Positions 25,661 to 33,948 of a stretch of DNA of 64,000 nucleotides are shown here, one piece after another. The notes beneath the pieces are model-generated. The model was not told the origin of the DNA. It was given only the letters and a program-made list of their open reading frames with translations, and searched no databases. The stretch comes from Nitrospinaceae bacterium. Lineage in GTDB: Bacteria > Nitrospinota > Nitrospinia > Nitrospinales > Nitrospinaceae. The stretch spans positions 1 to 64,000 of the forward strand of contig JAHELC010000004.1 of assembly GCA_024644405.1 (NCBI GenBank), read 5' to 3'. Positions within the stretch are counted from its first letter, which is position 1. The number at the start of each line of letters is the position of its first letter. The position numbers and the translations under genes are program-made.

Positions 25661-27004
25661 ATGCGCTATATCCCGCACACTGAAACCGATATCCGGGAAA
25701 TGCTCTCCGCCATCGGCATCAAGGAGATCGAGGAGCTGTTCCACAGCATCCCTGAGGCCCTGCGCCTGGAGGCTCCTCTGGATCTGCCCCCGGCACTGCC
25801 GGAGGCAGACCTCACCCAGGCCCTGAACCAGCTGGCGAGCCGCAATGTGAATCTTGCTGAATGTGCGGTGTTTCTCGGTGCCGGGGCGTACCGGCATTTT
25901 ACGCCGTCGGTGGTGAATCACCTTCTCCTGCGCGGCGAGTTTCTGACCAGCTACACCCCTTACCAGCCGGAAGTCAGCCAGGGCACCCTGCAGGCCATCT
26001 TCGAGTTTCAAAGCTTCGTCTGCATGTTGACGGGTATGGAAATCGCCAACGCATCGATTTACGACGGTGCGTCTTCACTGGCGGAAGCGGTGCTTATGGC
26101 GCACCGCGTCAACAACCGGAGAGAGGTGTTAATGGCCCGCACCGTTCATCCTGAATACCGGCAGGTGGTGGAGACGTATACGCGGGGCATCGATTTCAAA
26201 ATTACTGAAGCGCCTTATCAGGAAAACGGCCAGACGGATTTGGACTTTATCAAACAGCACGTCACCGACGACACCAGTTCGGTGGTGATCCAGTCCCCCA
26301 ACTTTTTCGGCATCGTGGAACAGTACGCCGAGTTGGGAGAATTTTTGAAAGACAAGGATACCCTGCTGATCGTCGTCGTGGCGGAAGCGACGTCGTTGGG
26401 CATCCTGAAACCGCCCGGCGAACGCGGAGCGGATGTTGTCGTCGGGGAAGGGCAGGGTTGGGGATTGCCGGTGTCCTATGGTGGACCCCATGTCGGATTT
26501 TTCGCAACCCGGGAGCCGTTTTTCCGGCAGATTCCGGGTCGCATCGCGGGCGAGACGGTCGACCGCGCCGGCCAACGTTCCTATGCACTGACCCTGGTGA
26601 CGCGCGAGCAATTTATCCGCCGTGAAAAGGCGACGTCCAACATTTGTACCAATCAGGGCCTGTGTGCGCTGGCGGCGACGATCTGGCTGGCGGCGATGGG
26701 CAAGCAGGGGGTGCGGGACCTGGCCCTCCAGAATCTGAAAACCGCCCACGCACTCAAGGATAAACTGCAACAGTTAAAGGGGTTCAGCCTCAGGTTCCCG
26801 GCTGATACCTATAATGAATTCGTGCTGGAATGCCCCGGCCCGGCGCAGGAACTTCACGCCAAACTGCTGGAAGCCCATATCGTTGCCGGTCTGCCGTTGG
26901 GGAATTTTTATCCTGAACTGGATCATTGTCTCCTCCTCTGCGCGACCGAAATGAATTCTCTGGAGAGCCTGGATCACTTCGCCGGCCAACTGGGTTCCAT
27001 GTAA
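25661..27004 (+). CDS. gcvPA: Glycine dehydrogenase (decarboxylating) subunit 1
   Basis: A 447-residue alpha subunit of the split-type P protein, with start MRYIPHTETDIREML and landmarks FLGAGAYRHFTPSVVNHLLLR, ASIYDGASSLAEAVLMA and GLPVSYGGPHVGFFA. It works with the GcvPB subunit, which carries the pyridoxal-phosphate lysine. GcvPB is not downstream: an HU gene follows after 218 bases. The partner must be elsewhere in the genome. The gap 27005-27222 contains a GC hairpin (CCGGGG/CCCCGG near 27031-27046) with no T run. Confidence 0.95.
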   Translation: MRYIPHTETDIREMLSAIGIKEIEELFHSIPEALRLEAPLDLPPALPEADLTQALNQLASRNVNLAECAVFLGAGAYRHFTPSVVNHLLLRGEFLTSYTPYQPEVSQGTLQAIFEFQSFVCMLTGMEIANASIYDGASSLAEAVLMAHRVNNRREVLMARTVHPEYRQVVETYTRGIDFKITEAPYQENGQTDLDFIKQHVTDDTSSVVIQSPNFFGIVEQYAELGEFLKDKDTLLIVVVAEATSLGILKPPGERGADVVVGEGQGWGLPVSYGGPHVGFFATREPFFRQIPGRIAGETVDRAGQRSYALTLVTREQFIRREKATSNICTNQGLCALAATIWLAAMGKQGVRDLALQNLKTAHALKDKLQQLKGFSLRFPADTYNEFVLECPGPAQELHAKLLEAHIVAGLPLGNFYPELDHCLLLCATEMNSLESLDHFAGQLGSM

Positions 27005-27222
27005 ATCAAAAACAGATCAAGAGAAATCCGGACCGGGGTCATCCCCGGCGATCGTTTATGTAGGACCGCCGTCTTCAAGGAAATTGAAAAACTTTCGGGA
27101 AATAACGGGTTTTTTGATGTACAAACCGCAATTTTAGACTATCATTTAAGTGATTGGCCACGTCCCAGTGGCATTCTATCCGGGTCATTTAAGACCTTAA
27201 CCGTGTAAAGGAGATCATACGC

Positions 27223-27552
27223 ATGGCAGCCAAAAAAACCTCGAATGCAAACAAACCACCCACCAAATCAGAAGTATTGAATCACATCGCCTCGGAAACA
27301 GGATTGACCCGCAAAGAAGTCGGCGCCGTATTCGAATCTCTTGGGGGGATGATTAGCAAATCGCTCTCGTCGCGCGGACCCGGTCTGTTCAACGTGGTGG
27401 GAATGATGAAAATCAAAGTGGTCAAGAAACCGGCTACGAAAGAAAGAAAAGGCATCAATCCTTTCACCGGCGAAGAGGCAATCTTCAAAGCCAAGCCCGC
27501 CCGCAAGGTGGTCAAGGTTCAGCCGCTGAAAGCTCTCAAAGACATGGTGTGA
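27223..27552 (+). CDS. HU-family DNA-binding protein
   Basis: A 109-residue nucleoid protein. The pattern KSEVLNHIASETGLTRKEVGAVFESL, then a beta-arm region LFNVVGMMKIKVVKKPATKERKGINPFTGEEAIFKAKPARKVVKV, is the HU/IHF fold. An N-terminal Lys/Asn-rich extension (about 15 residues) makes it longer than E. coli HU (90). AAAGGAG lies 9 bases before the ATG. It is a monocistronic unit followed by a strong hairpin. Confidence 0.92.
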   Translation: MAAKKTSNANKPPTKSEVLNHIASETGLTRKEVGAVFESLGGMISKSLSSRGPGLFNVVGMMKIKVVKKPATKERKGINPFTGEEAIFKAKPARKVVKVQPLKALKDMV

Positions 27553-27598
27553 CCGTACCCCGTCACACTGCAGTACCCCAACAAAAATTACACAGCAG

Positions 27599-27631
27599 GC
27601 TCAAGGCGAAGGATCGCCTTGAGCTTGTTGT
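27599..27631 (+). terminator. Hairpin after the HU gene
   Basis: A perfect 11-bp stem GCTCAAGGCGA/TCGCCTTGAGC with loop AGGA is followed by TTGTTGT. The T tract is interrupted, so termination is likely but not certain. Confidence 0.65.
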
Positions 27632-27709
27632 ATAAAATCCCTCCTCTTTTTTTATTTCCAGCACTCTTTACCCAACGCGATCGTTCTGTAAACAAAATTT
27701 CTTTAATAT

Positions 27710-29083
27710 TTATTTGATTTTACCGGTCAGTTCTTCGGCGGGATAGGTGAGGATTTCGGAGAGGGTGGGATGGTAATGCGGCATGTCTAAGAGGTCTTTC
27801 ACCGTGCCTTTAAAGTACATCACGGCTATCAGTTGATGAATCAGCTCGCCGCCTTCGGGACCGGTGATGTGGCCGCCGAGGATCTCCCCGCTTTTCGGAC
27901 CGCACAACAGTTTCACATGGCCGTGCGTCTCTCCCAGGCACAACGATTTTCCGTGATCGTCGAACGGATACGACGCGGCGAGATATTCGATCCTTTTCTT
28001 CTTGCAATCCTTTTCGGTGAGGCCGACGCTGGCTACCTGCGGATCGGTGAACACCACGTTGGTGGTGAGGCGTTCGTCGACTTCGCGCGGTGTTTGACCA
28101 AGATGCACCGCGTTCCACCCGGCGACTTCCCCCTGCTGGATGGCGATGTGCACCACTTCGTGCAGACCGTTGACGTCCCCGACTGCAAAGATGTGCGGCT
28201 GACTGGTCTGCATGGCGCAATCGACGCCGATACCCCACTCTTTCATTTCAACTCCCGCGGCGTCGAGGTTCAACCCGTCGGTATTCGGGCGGCGTCCCAG
28301 CGCATCCAGGAGGCACGCGGCGGAGACCGATTTCTCCTCACCTTCGTGCAGGAAACGGACGGTTTTATGATTCCCCTCGGCGGACACCTGTAGCAACTGT
28401 GTGCTGGTGTAAACGGCCATGCCCTCTTCACGGAACCGCGCTTCGACCGGCTGTGCCAGATCTTCATCAGTGAACGACAGGATGTGTGGGCTGCGCTGGA
28501 TCAACGTCACCCGCGTGCCGATGCGTTGGTAAAACTGTGCCAGTTCCGTAGCGACGGGTCCCGCGCCCAGCACGATCATCGACTGCGGAAACTCTTTCAA
28601 CTCCAGTACGTCGTCGCTGGTGATGTAGCCCGTTGCCTCCAGGCCGGGAACGGGAACCTGATCGATGACCGATCCAGTGGCAATGATGAACGATTTCGCG
28701 GACAGCCGTTGTCCTCCGGCTTTGATTTCATGGGGCGACACGAAAGAGGCTTTGTCCTGTATCAAGGTGAAGCGTGGGTTCTTGAGTTGCCCGATGCGGT
28801 AGTCGGCGAATTCGCGGATGAGTTTGTTTTTGCGATCGATGATGGCCGCCAGATCGGCCCGGACACCCGACGCCGACAGTCCGAACTCCCCGGCGCGTTG
28901 CATGAGGGCCATGATGTCCGACGAGCGCAAAATGGTTTTGGTGGGCATGCACCCGCGCAGGATGCACAGGCCGCCGAGCGGGCCGGGATCGACGATCGCC
29001 ACCCTGGCGCCTGCCGATTGTGCCGTATCCGCCGCAGCGTAACCGCCGGAGCCGCCGCCGATGACGATGACATCGTAATCCAT
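27710..29083 (-). CDS. FAD-dependent pyridine nucleotide-disulfide oxidoreductase
   Basis: A 457-residue flavoenzyme of the lipoamide dehydrogenase/mercuric reductase group. The N-terminal FAD site is MDYDVIVIGGGSGGYAAA; the redox disulfide is in GGLCILRGCMPTK (CX4C). A second Rossmann motif (VLGAGPVATELAQF) binds NAD(P)H, and the C-terminal dimerisation domain ends with HYHPTLSEIL carrying the usual HxHPTxxE-type motif. It lacks the typical GGTCLNVGCIPSK wording of E3, so the substrate is uncertain. ATG 29083 is taken as start; the longer frame runs through the TPR gene upstream and is rejected. Confidence 0.88.
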   Translation of the reverse strand: MDYDVIVIGGGSGGYAAADTAQSAGARVAIVDPGPLGGLCILRGCMPTKTILRSSDIMALMQRAGEFGLSASGVRADLAAIIDRKNKLIREFADYRIGQLKNPRFTLIQDKASFVSPHEIKAGGQRLSAKSFIIATGSVIDQVPVPGLEATGYITSDDVLELKEFPQSMIVLGAGPVATELAQFYQRIGTRVTLIQRSPHILSFTDEDLAQPVEARFREEGMAVYTSTQLLQVSAEGNHKTVRFLHEGEEKSVSAACLLDALGRRPNTDGLNLDAAGVEMKEWGIGVDCAMQTSQPHIFAVGDVNGLHEVVHIAIQQGEVAGWNAVHLGQTPREVDERLTTNVVFTDPQVASVGLTEKDCKKKRIEYLAASYPFDDHGKSLCLGETHGHVKLLCGPKSGEILGGHITGPEGGELIHQLIAVMYFKGTVKDLLDMPHYHPTLSEILTYPAEELTGKIK

Positions 29084-29150
29084 ACAATGGGTCTGGGTGA
29101 GTGGCGAACCGCCACGGGTAAATTTAAAATCCTGATCCCCGTCAGGGGAG

Positions 29151-29675
29151 TTACTCGAAATCTTCCGGCGACAGGTTGAACTCTTTATAGCATTCCGTGA
29201 GCAGGCTGCCTGCCGTTTCCACCATGTGCAATTCTCCCTGTTCCTCGAACAGTTTTTTGGCGAGACGCAGGTGATGGATGGCCTCTTTGCCCTGCTTGAC
29301 GGAGTAATGTACCGTCGCCAGGTTGCTGTGAGCACGGGCGAAATTGGGATTGATCTTGAGTGCCTCCTGGTAATGCTTGACCGAGTCCTCGATCATATTC
29401 AACAGGTTGCAAATGAGCGCCAGGCTGTAATGGGCCATGACGTCGTCCGGTTTCAACTCCACCGCTTTTTGGAAACAAGGTAAAGCTTTGGCGTTTTGCT
29501 GGAGTTTGCCGTACCGGCTCCCCAGGTTGAACCAGGCCCGGAAGTGTTCGGGGTCCAAAGCCACGGATTGTTCATAAGCGGCGATAGCGCCTTCGTTGTC
29601 TCCGGCCCGGCCCAGGGTGACTCCTTTCTGGAACCAGCCTTCGGCACTTTGGGGCGTTGTCGACTCGGTAGTCAT
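29151..29675 (-). CDS. TPR-repeat protein
   Basis: A 174-residue protein of four to five tetratricopeptide repeats, e.g. AEGWFQKGVTLGRAGDNEGAIAAYEQSVALDPEH near 11-44 and VMAHYSLALICNLLNMIEDSVKHYQEALKINPNF near 79-112. It has no signal peptide. TPR units mediate protein-protein contacts; no partner is evident. It lies 67 bases upstream of the disulfide oxidoreductase on the same strand. Confidence 0.85.
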   Translation of the reverse strand: MTTESTTPQSAEGWFQKGVTLGRAGDNEGAIAAYEQSVALDPEHFRAWFNLGSRYGKLQQNAKALPCFQKAVELKPDDVMAHYSLALICNLLNMIEDSVKHYQEALKINPNFARAHSNLATVHYSVKQGKEAIHHLRLAKKLFEEQGELHMVETAGSLLTECYKEFNLSPEDFE

Positions 29676-29901
29676 CGGATCATCCTTCTATAAAAAAGAT
29701 TCAAAAGTGCGAATAAAATGTCGATTGAGAATGGCCCATATGCTACCCAGTTCACAGGCCAATTGCAACCTTCAAGGGCCTTTAACCGCACCGTTTGACC
29801 GGAAAATACGGGAGACCCCTTGACCCCGGACCAAAAATGATTTTAAATGACACTCTTCAAAGAAAAACCGTTAAACCTGAATTTTTGAGGAATTGAAACC
29901 A

Positions 29902-30177
29902 ATGGCTGTTATCGAACCGGGGTCCGAGGAGGAACAGAGAGTTCTGGCCCGTTGGATCCGGCGGGGCCGGGATTTAGTGGTCGGCACTTCCGCCATGGGG
30001 GAATCCTACCTGGATCCCAAGGTGCAACGCGAAGCAGAGGTGCAGAAGCTGACCGAGGATTACGTTAAATTCGATCACGAGGTGGCGGAACAACTGCCCC
30101 ATTTGAAGGGCCGTTTCCGTTGGGATCTGGAAAAATATTTCCGCGATCATTACGGTCCTTACCTTCCCATAGAATGA
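29902..30177 (+). CDS. Small conserved-looking protein of unknown function
   Basis: A 91-residue soluble, charged protein with the C-terminal segment FRWDLEKYFRDHYGPYLPIE. No domain is recognised. ATG 29902 is preceded by GAGGA at 10 bases. A Rieske-like gene follows after 16 bases and a lipoprotein gene after that, so it is probably the first gene of a three-gene operon. Confidence 0.6.
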   Translation: MAVIEPGSEEEQRVLARWIRRGRDLVVGTSAMGESYLDPKVQREAEVQKLTEDYVKFDHEVAEQLPHLKGRFRWDLEKYFRDHYGPYLPIE

Positions 30178-30193
30178 ATTTCCAAAAACCGAA

Positions 30194-30517
30194 ATGTCAG
30201 AAGTCCGCATATTAGATCTGGCCGATGCTCCGCAGGAGGGGCAGGGGAAACGGGTCGAGTTCAATCATCCTTACACCGAAATCCTTTATGCCCTGGGGGT
30301 GTATTTCGCCAAAGGCCGCTATTTGGCCATTATCGACGTCTGCAAGAAATGCAATTCCAGTCTGGCGCAGGGAAAGGTGAACGGCATGTACGCCCTGTGC
30401 GCACGGGAACAGCACGCCTGGCACATCAAATCCGGTCTCTTCAAATTCGACCGCACCCAGTCCCTTCCCACCTACCGCGTGACCGTCAAGGACGAGGGCC
30501 TGTATATCGAGATATGA
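30194..30517 (+). CDS. Rieske-fold-like protein with altered metal ligands
   Basis: A 107-residue soluble protein. The order of elements resembles a Rieske [2Fe-2S] domain: a first loop with C50-K-K-C53, a second loop with C69-A-R-E-Q-H74-A-W-H77, then LPTYRVTVKDEGLYIEI, which is the usual closing strand pair. In canonical Rieske proteins the ligands are CxH and CxxH; here the histidine positions hold Lys52 and Glu72. Cys53, His74 and His77 are nearby and could bind a different metal. It may be a non-Rieske relative or a repurposed fold. It lies 16 bases after the 91-residue gene and 23 bases before the PD40 lipoprotein. Confidence 0.55.
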   Translation: MSEVRILDLADAPQEGQGKRVEFNHPYTEILYALGVYFAKGRYLAIIDVCKKCNSSLAQGKVNGMYALCAREQHAWHIKSGLFKFDRTQSLPTYRVTVKDEGLYIEI

Positions 30518-30540
30518 TTACCTGAGGTAGAGGCGGTCTT

Positions 30541-31710
30541 ATGGCAATGCGATACTTACATCTTCCTTTATCTCTAGTGCTGGGACTGGCGCTGTTGGTA
30601 TCCGCCGGTTGTTTTGGTGGATCCCCGGTTTCCGAGGAAACCCGGTCCCGTATTGAACAGAAGGCTGAAACGGCGAAGGGATTGATTCGGGATAGGGCGC
30701 AGTCCGGGGAAGATATCAGCGGGGTTCTGGCAATGATGGAAGCCGCCGCCGGCCGCTTTGACAAGGGGGATGTGACAGGGGGCGAGGCCCTTTTGGATCA
30801 GGCGATTGCGAAGCTTCAATCCGGGGAGAGCGTCCCACTCGAGTTCGGCGAACCGGCGACCGATTTCTATATTGATCCGCAACCGGTTTCGATACTGGGT
30901 TATGACTCATCGAAGGGAATTATGGAGCCCTTCATCACCCGTGACGGTCAGTATCTTCTGTTCAACAACGGCAACGCGGCCCACAACACCGATGGTACAA
31001 AAGGCGAGCCCGACCTCCATCACGCCCAGCGGATCAACGATCATACCTTCCAGTACCTGGGAAAAATCCGGGGAGCCAACTCGAACATGGTCGACGGCGC
31101 GCCCTCGCTCGACCAAAACGGCCGGTTGTTTTTTATTTCCCCGCGCGCCTATCGGGAAAAGCGTGCAACGATTCATACGGGAATCTTTAACAATGGCGAA
31201 GCCACGGACATTGGCCTTGTGGCGGGAAATGTCTCACCCGACAAACCCGGCTGGCTCAATATGGACGCTGAAATCAGCGCCGACGGCAAGACGCTGTATT
31301 ACACCGTGAATCAGTGGAATACGGATTTCAATGTCCCCAAAACATCGGATCTGCAGGTGGCGCAATGGGTGGAAGGCCGATTCGAACGACGGGACGATTC
31401 CGATCAAATTTTTCGCAACATCAATACGGAAGAACTGGAGTACGCGCCCTCGCTTTCCGCAGATCAACTCCAACTTTCGTTCACCCGTTCAAAGATCAAA
31501 ATCATAGACGGGAAATTCCGCGGGATGGTCAGCCGCATTCTAATGGCGAACCGGCGATCTACCAACGAGCCTTTCGGCAAACCCCGGTGGATCAAGGCGA
31601 TCACCGGACTTGTGGAGGGGTCGACCGTCACGCCGGACAATAAAATCCTCTACTACCACAAAAAGGAAGCGGGCACTTTCCATCTTTATCAGGTGAGAAG
31701 AATCCAGTAA
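30541..31710 (+). CDS. Lipoprotein with PD40/TolB-like beta-propeller repeats
   Basis: A 389-residue lipoprotein with lipobox VSAGC near Cys24. A helical region (about 30-100) is followed by WD40-like PD40 repeats, e.g. ITRDGQYLLFNNGN near 131-144, ldQNGRLFFIS near 191-201, ISADGKTLYYTVN near 246-258 and VTPDNKILYYHKK near 366-378. Such propellers, as in TolB, act as binding platforms in the periplasm. It is the last gene of the small operon with the altered Rieske protein. Confidence 0.8.
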   Translation: MAMRYLHLPLSLVLGLALLVSAGCFGGSPVSEETRSRIEQKAETAKGLIRDRAQSGEDISGVLAMMEAAAGRFDKGDVTGGEALLDQAIAKLQSGESVPLEFGEPATDFYIDPQPVSILGYDSSKGIMEPFITRDGQYLLFNNGNAAHNTDGTKGEPDLHHAQRINDHTFQYLGKIRGANSNMVDGAPSLDQNGRLFFISPRAYREKRATIHTGIFNNGEATDIGLVAGNVSPDKPGWLNMDAEISADGKTLYYTVNQWNTDFNVPKTSDLQVAQWVEGRFERRDDSDQIFRNINTEELEYAPSLSADQLQLSFTRSKIKIIDGKFRGMVSRILMANRRSTNEPFGKPRWIKAITGLVEGSTVTPDNKILYYHKKEAGTFHLYQVRRIQ

Positions 31711-31732
31711 ATGATGTTTTGGAAACGGGAAC

Positions 31733-32008
31733 CTATTCCCACTGTTCCAAAATGAAAGCATTGCCGTTCGCATCGCAAACCTTTTTCCCTCTGAGGCAGA
31801 TTTCAACCAGTTTGAGAGCCAGTTCTCTGGTTTGGCTTCCGCTATCTCCATACACGTTGAAGTCTTTACCCAGCAGTTCCGGAGATTCGACGCGGCAATA
31901 AAAATTCCTGTTCTCTGAGGTGGCAAACGGTCCCTCGATTTTAAAGCTGAACGGGCGTCGTTGCCCCTGTTCATCAATAAATGCGGTCAAATAATAAGGG
32001 TTGTTCAT
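31733..32008 (-). CDS. Small hypothetical protein
   Basis: A 91-residue soluble protein (MNNPYYLTAFIDEQGQRRPF...), with GGGGAGAA before the ATG. It contains three cysteines and alternating beta-type segments. No family is recognised. It converges with the PD40 lipoprotein gene 22 bases away. Confidence 0.6.
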   Translation of the reverse strand: MNNPYYLTAFIDEQGQRRPFSFKIEGPFATSENRNFYCRVESPELLGKDFNVYGDSGSQTRELALKLVEICLRGKKVCDANGNAFILEQWE

Positions 32009-32145
32009 TTCTTCTCCCCGAAGCTATAAAGCCATTGATCCAATTAACTATTACATGAACTGTATTTGTCATGCAATAATCCCAGATAAGTGTTCGGGCG
32101 GCAAGTTTAAAACCCGTTCACTACCTGCCTATCTTTGCAATAAGT

Positions 32146-32266
32146 TGTGGATAATTCGTTGATATCATGTGGAAATTTTGTGCTGAAATCCGACTAAATA
32201 CTTGTGGGAAAAACGGGTTGAAAACCTGAGGGTTGGAGGCAGGGTTTATTCACAGCCTGTGGAAAA
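32146..32266. other. Cluster of DnaA-box-like sequences; candidate origin or DnaA-controlled region
   Basis: In 121 bases there is a perfect DnaA box (TGTGGATAA, 32146-32154, reverse of TTATCCACA), TTATTCACA at 32246-32254 (fits TTATNCACA), TGTGGAAAA at 32258-32266 (fits TTTTCCACA in reverse), and two seven-of-nine matches at 32168-32176 and 32203-32211. The gap 32009-32354 is otherwise free of genes and includes AT-rich flanks. dnaA, dnaN and gidA are not nearby, so this may be oriC of an atypical layout or simply a DnaA-bound regulatory region. Confidence 0.4.
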
Positions 32267-32354
32267 CTTTTTTGGTTTTTCTGGGGAGGTCTACGAAATA
32301 ATGCCAAAACAGACTTCCGTTGGCAGGGTTTCATTTTAATTTTTGTAAAGCGGG

Positions 32355-33794
32355 TTACCGCCGCCAGGCGTGAAACTTTTGGATGAAATTCAGCAGGCCT
32401 GTGGGCGCATGGTTTTTTTTCCAGATGCCGGCGACGTATTTGTTGGCTTCCGCCATGGTGGGATAAATGTGGATGGTACTCAGAATCTGGTTCAGTCCGA
32501 GGCCCTGCTTCATGGCCAGCACGTATTCGGCCATCAAATCTCCCGCGTGGTAGCCGACAATGGTGACGCCCAGTATCTTGTCCTTGCCGGGCGGGGTCAA
32601 TACTTTTACATAACCCTTGTCCTCGCTGTCGGCGATGGCGCGGTCGAGGTCGTCGATGCCGTACGTCGCCACGTCGTAGGGGATGCCCTGTTCCTGCGCG
32701 TCTTTTTCGTTGAGGCCGACGCGTGCCACTTCCGGATCGGTGAACGTGGCCCACGGAATGACGCGGTAATCCACCTTGAATTTCTTGAAAGGACTGAACA
32801 ATGCATTGACCGCGCAGTACCAGGCCTGGTGGGCGGCGGTGTGGGTGAACTGAAACGGGCCCGCCACGTCGCCGCAGGCGTATATATTTTTGTGTGTGGG
32901 GGTTCTCAGGTATTGATCGACCTCCACCGTGCCGCGCGGTCCCAGCTTCACGCCGATCTCTTCCAGGCCGAAGCCTCTGGCGTTGGCGGCGCGGCCGACC
33001 GCGACCAGCAGTTGATCGAACTCCACCTGCTGCGTTGTCCCCTCTTTTTCCACCTGCATGTATTGTTTACCGTCCTGTACCACCACTTCCTTGCACTTGG
33101 CATTGACGCGCACGTCGACGCCATCAGCGAGGAATTTCTGGCGTACGGTACGGCTGGCTTCTTCGTCTTCGCGAATGAGGATGTCCGGCAGCATTTCAAC
33201 GAGGGTGACCTCGCTTCCCAGCCGTGCGAAACATTGCGCCAGCTCACACCCGATCGGGCCGCCACCCATCACCATGAGTTTCTTCGGCAGCTTGAGCAGG
33301 TTCCAGATGGTGTCCGTGGTCAGGTAGTCCACCTGATCGAGGCCGGGAATCGGCGGCACCGCAGGACGCGCGCCGGTGGCGATGATGATGTTTTTCGTGG
33401 TCAGCGTCTTGCCGTTCACCTCGATCTCGTGCGGAGAGAGAATTTGTGCGGAGCCGGTATAGCAGTCCACACCCAGTTTCGTGTAACGCTCGATGCTGTC
33501 GTGCGGTTCCACTTTTTTAATGACGTGGTGCACGCGCTCCATGACGTCCGGAAACTCGAAATCCACCTGCGCCGATTTGAGGCCGAAGTCCTGCGACCGT
33601 TTGATGTAGGACAGGATTTTCCCGGTGCGAATGAGCGCTTTGCTGGGCACGCATCCGGTGTGCAGGCAATCGCCGCCCATCTTGTGTTTTTCGATCAGCG
33701 CGACTTTGGCCTTGACGACCGAGCCGATGTAAGCCGACACCAGCCCCGCCGAGCCGGCGCCGATCACGATGAGGTTGTAATCTTTTTTCGCCAT
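32355..33794 (-). CDS. Dihydrolipoamide dehydrogenase / mercuric-reductase-like flavoprotein
   Basis: A 479-residue FAD enzyme. It starts MAKKDYNLIVIGAGSAGLVSAY (FAD site); the redox disulfide is in GGDCLHTGCVPSK (CX4C), the NAD site is VMGGGPIGCELAQCF, and the second FAD segment is IYACGDVAGPFQFTHTAAHQAW. The C-terminal HIYPTMAEAN replaces the HAHPTLSE catalytic motif of E3: the first catalytic His is kept as His-Ile-Tyr-Pro, as in mercuric-reductase relatives. No merR, merT or lipoyl-dependent complex is nearby. ATG 33794 is favoured over the in-frame ATG at 33803. Confidence 0.88.
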   Translation of the reverse strand: MAKKDYNLIVIGAGSAGLVSAYIGSVVKAKVALIEKHKMGGDCLHTGCVPSKALIRTGKILSYIKRSQDFGLKSAQVDFEFPDVMERVHHVIKKVEPHDSIERYTKLGVDCYTGSAQILSPHEIEVNGKTLTTKNIIIATGARPAVPPIPGLDQVDYLTTDTIWNLLKLPKKLMVMGGGPIGCELAQCFARLGSEVTLVEMLPDILIREDEEASRTVRQKFLADGVDVRVNAKCKEVVVQDGKQYMQVEKEGTTQQVEFDQLLVAVGRAANARGFGLEEIGVKLGPRGTVEVDQYLRTPTHKNIYACGDVAGPFQFTHTAAHQAWYCAVNALFSPFKKFKVDYRVIPWATFTDPEVARVGLNEKDAQEQGIPYDVATYGIDDLDRAIADSEDKGYVKVLTPPGKDKILGVTIVGYHAGDLMAEYVLAMKQGLGLNQILSTIHIYPTMAEANKYVAGIWKKNHAPTGLLNFIQKFHAWRR

Positions 33795-33948
33795 AGATAT
33801 CAATAAGCCGGAAGGAGTCGAATATCACGGGTCGCCAAATTAGTCGATATTGTACCCGATTCCTTACATAACTGGTGCAAGGAACAGGGAGGAGGGAAAC
33901 ATTGATGGTTAGCGGCTCGCGTCAGCGTGCCGCAAGTTGCCCCTGCGG

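Noticed and set aside
32370-33806. Long open frame (478 codons) antisense to the flavoprotein gene
   Set aside because: It mirrors the lipoamide dehydrogenase-like gene exactly; composition is low-complexity His/Arg/Val rich and typical of antisense frames in GC-rich genes.
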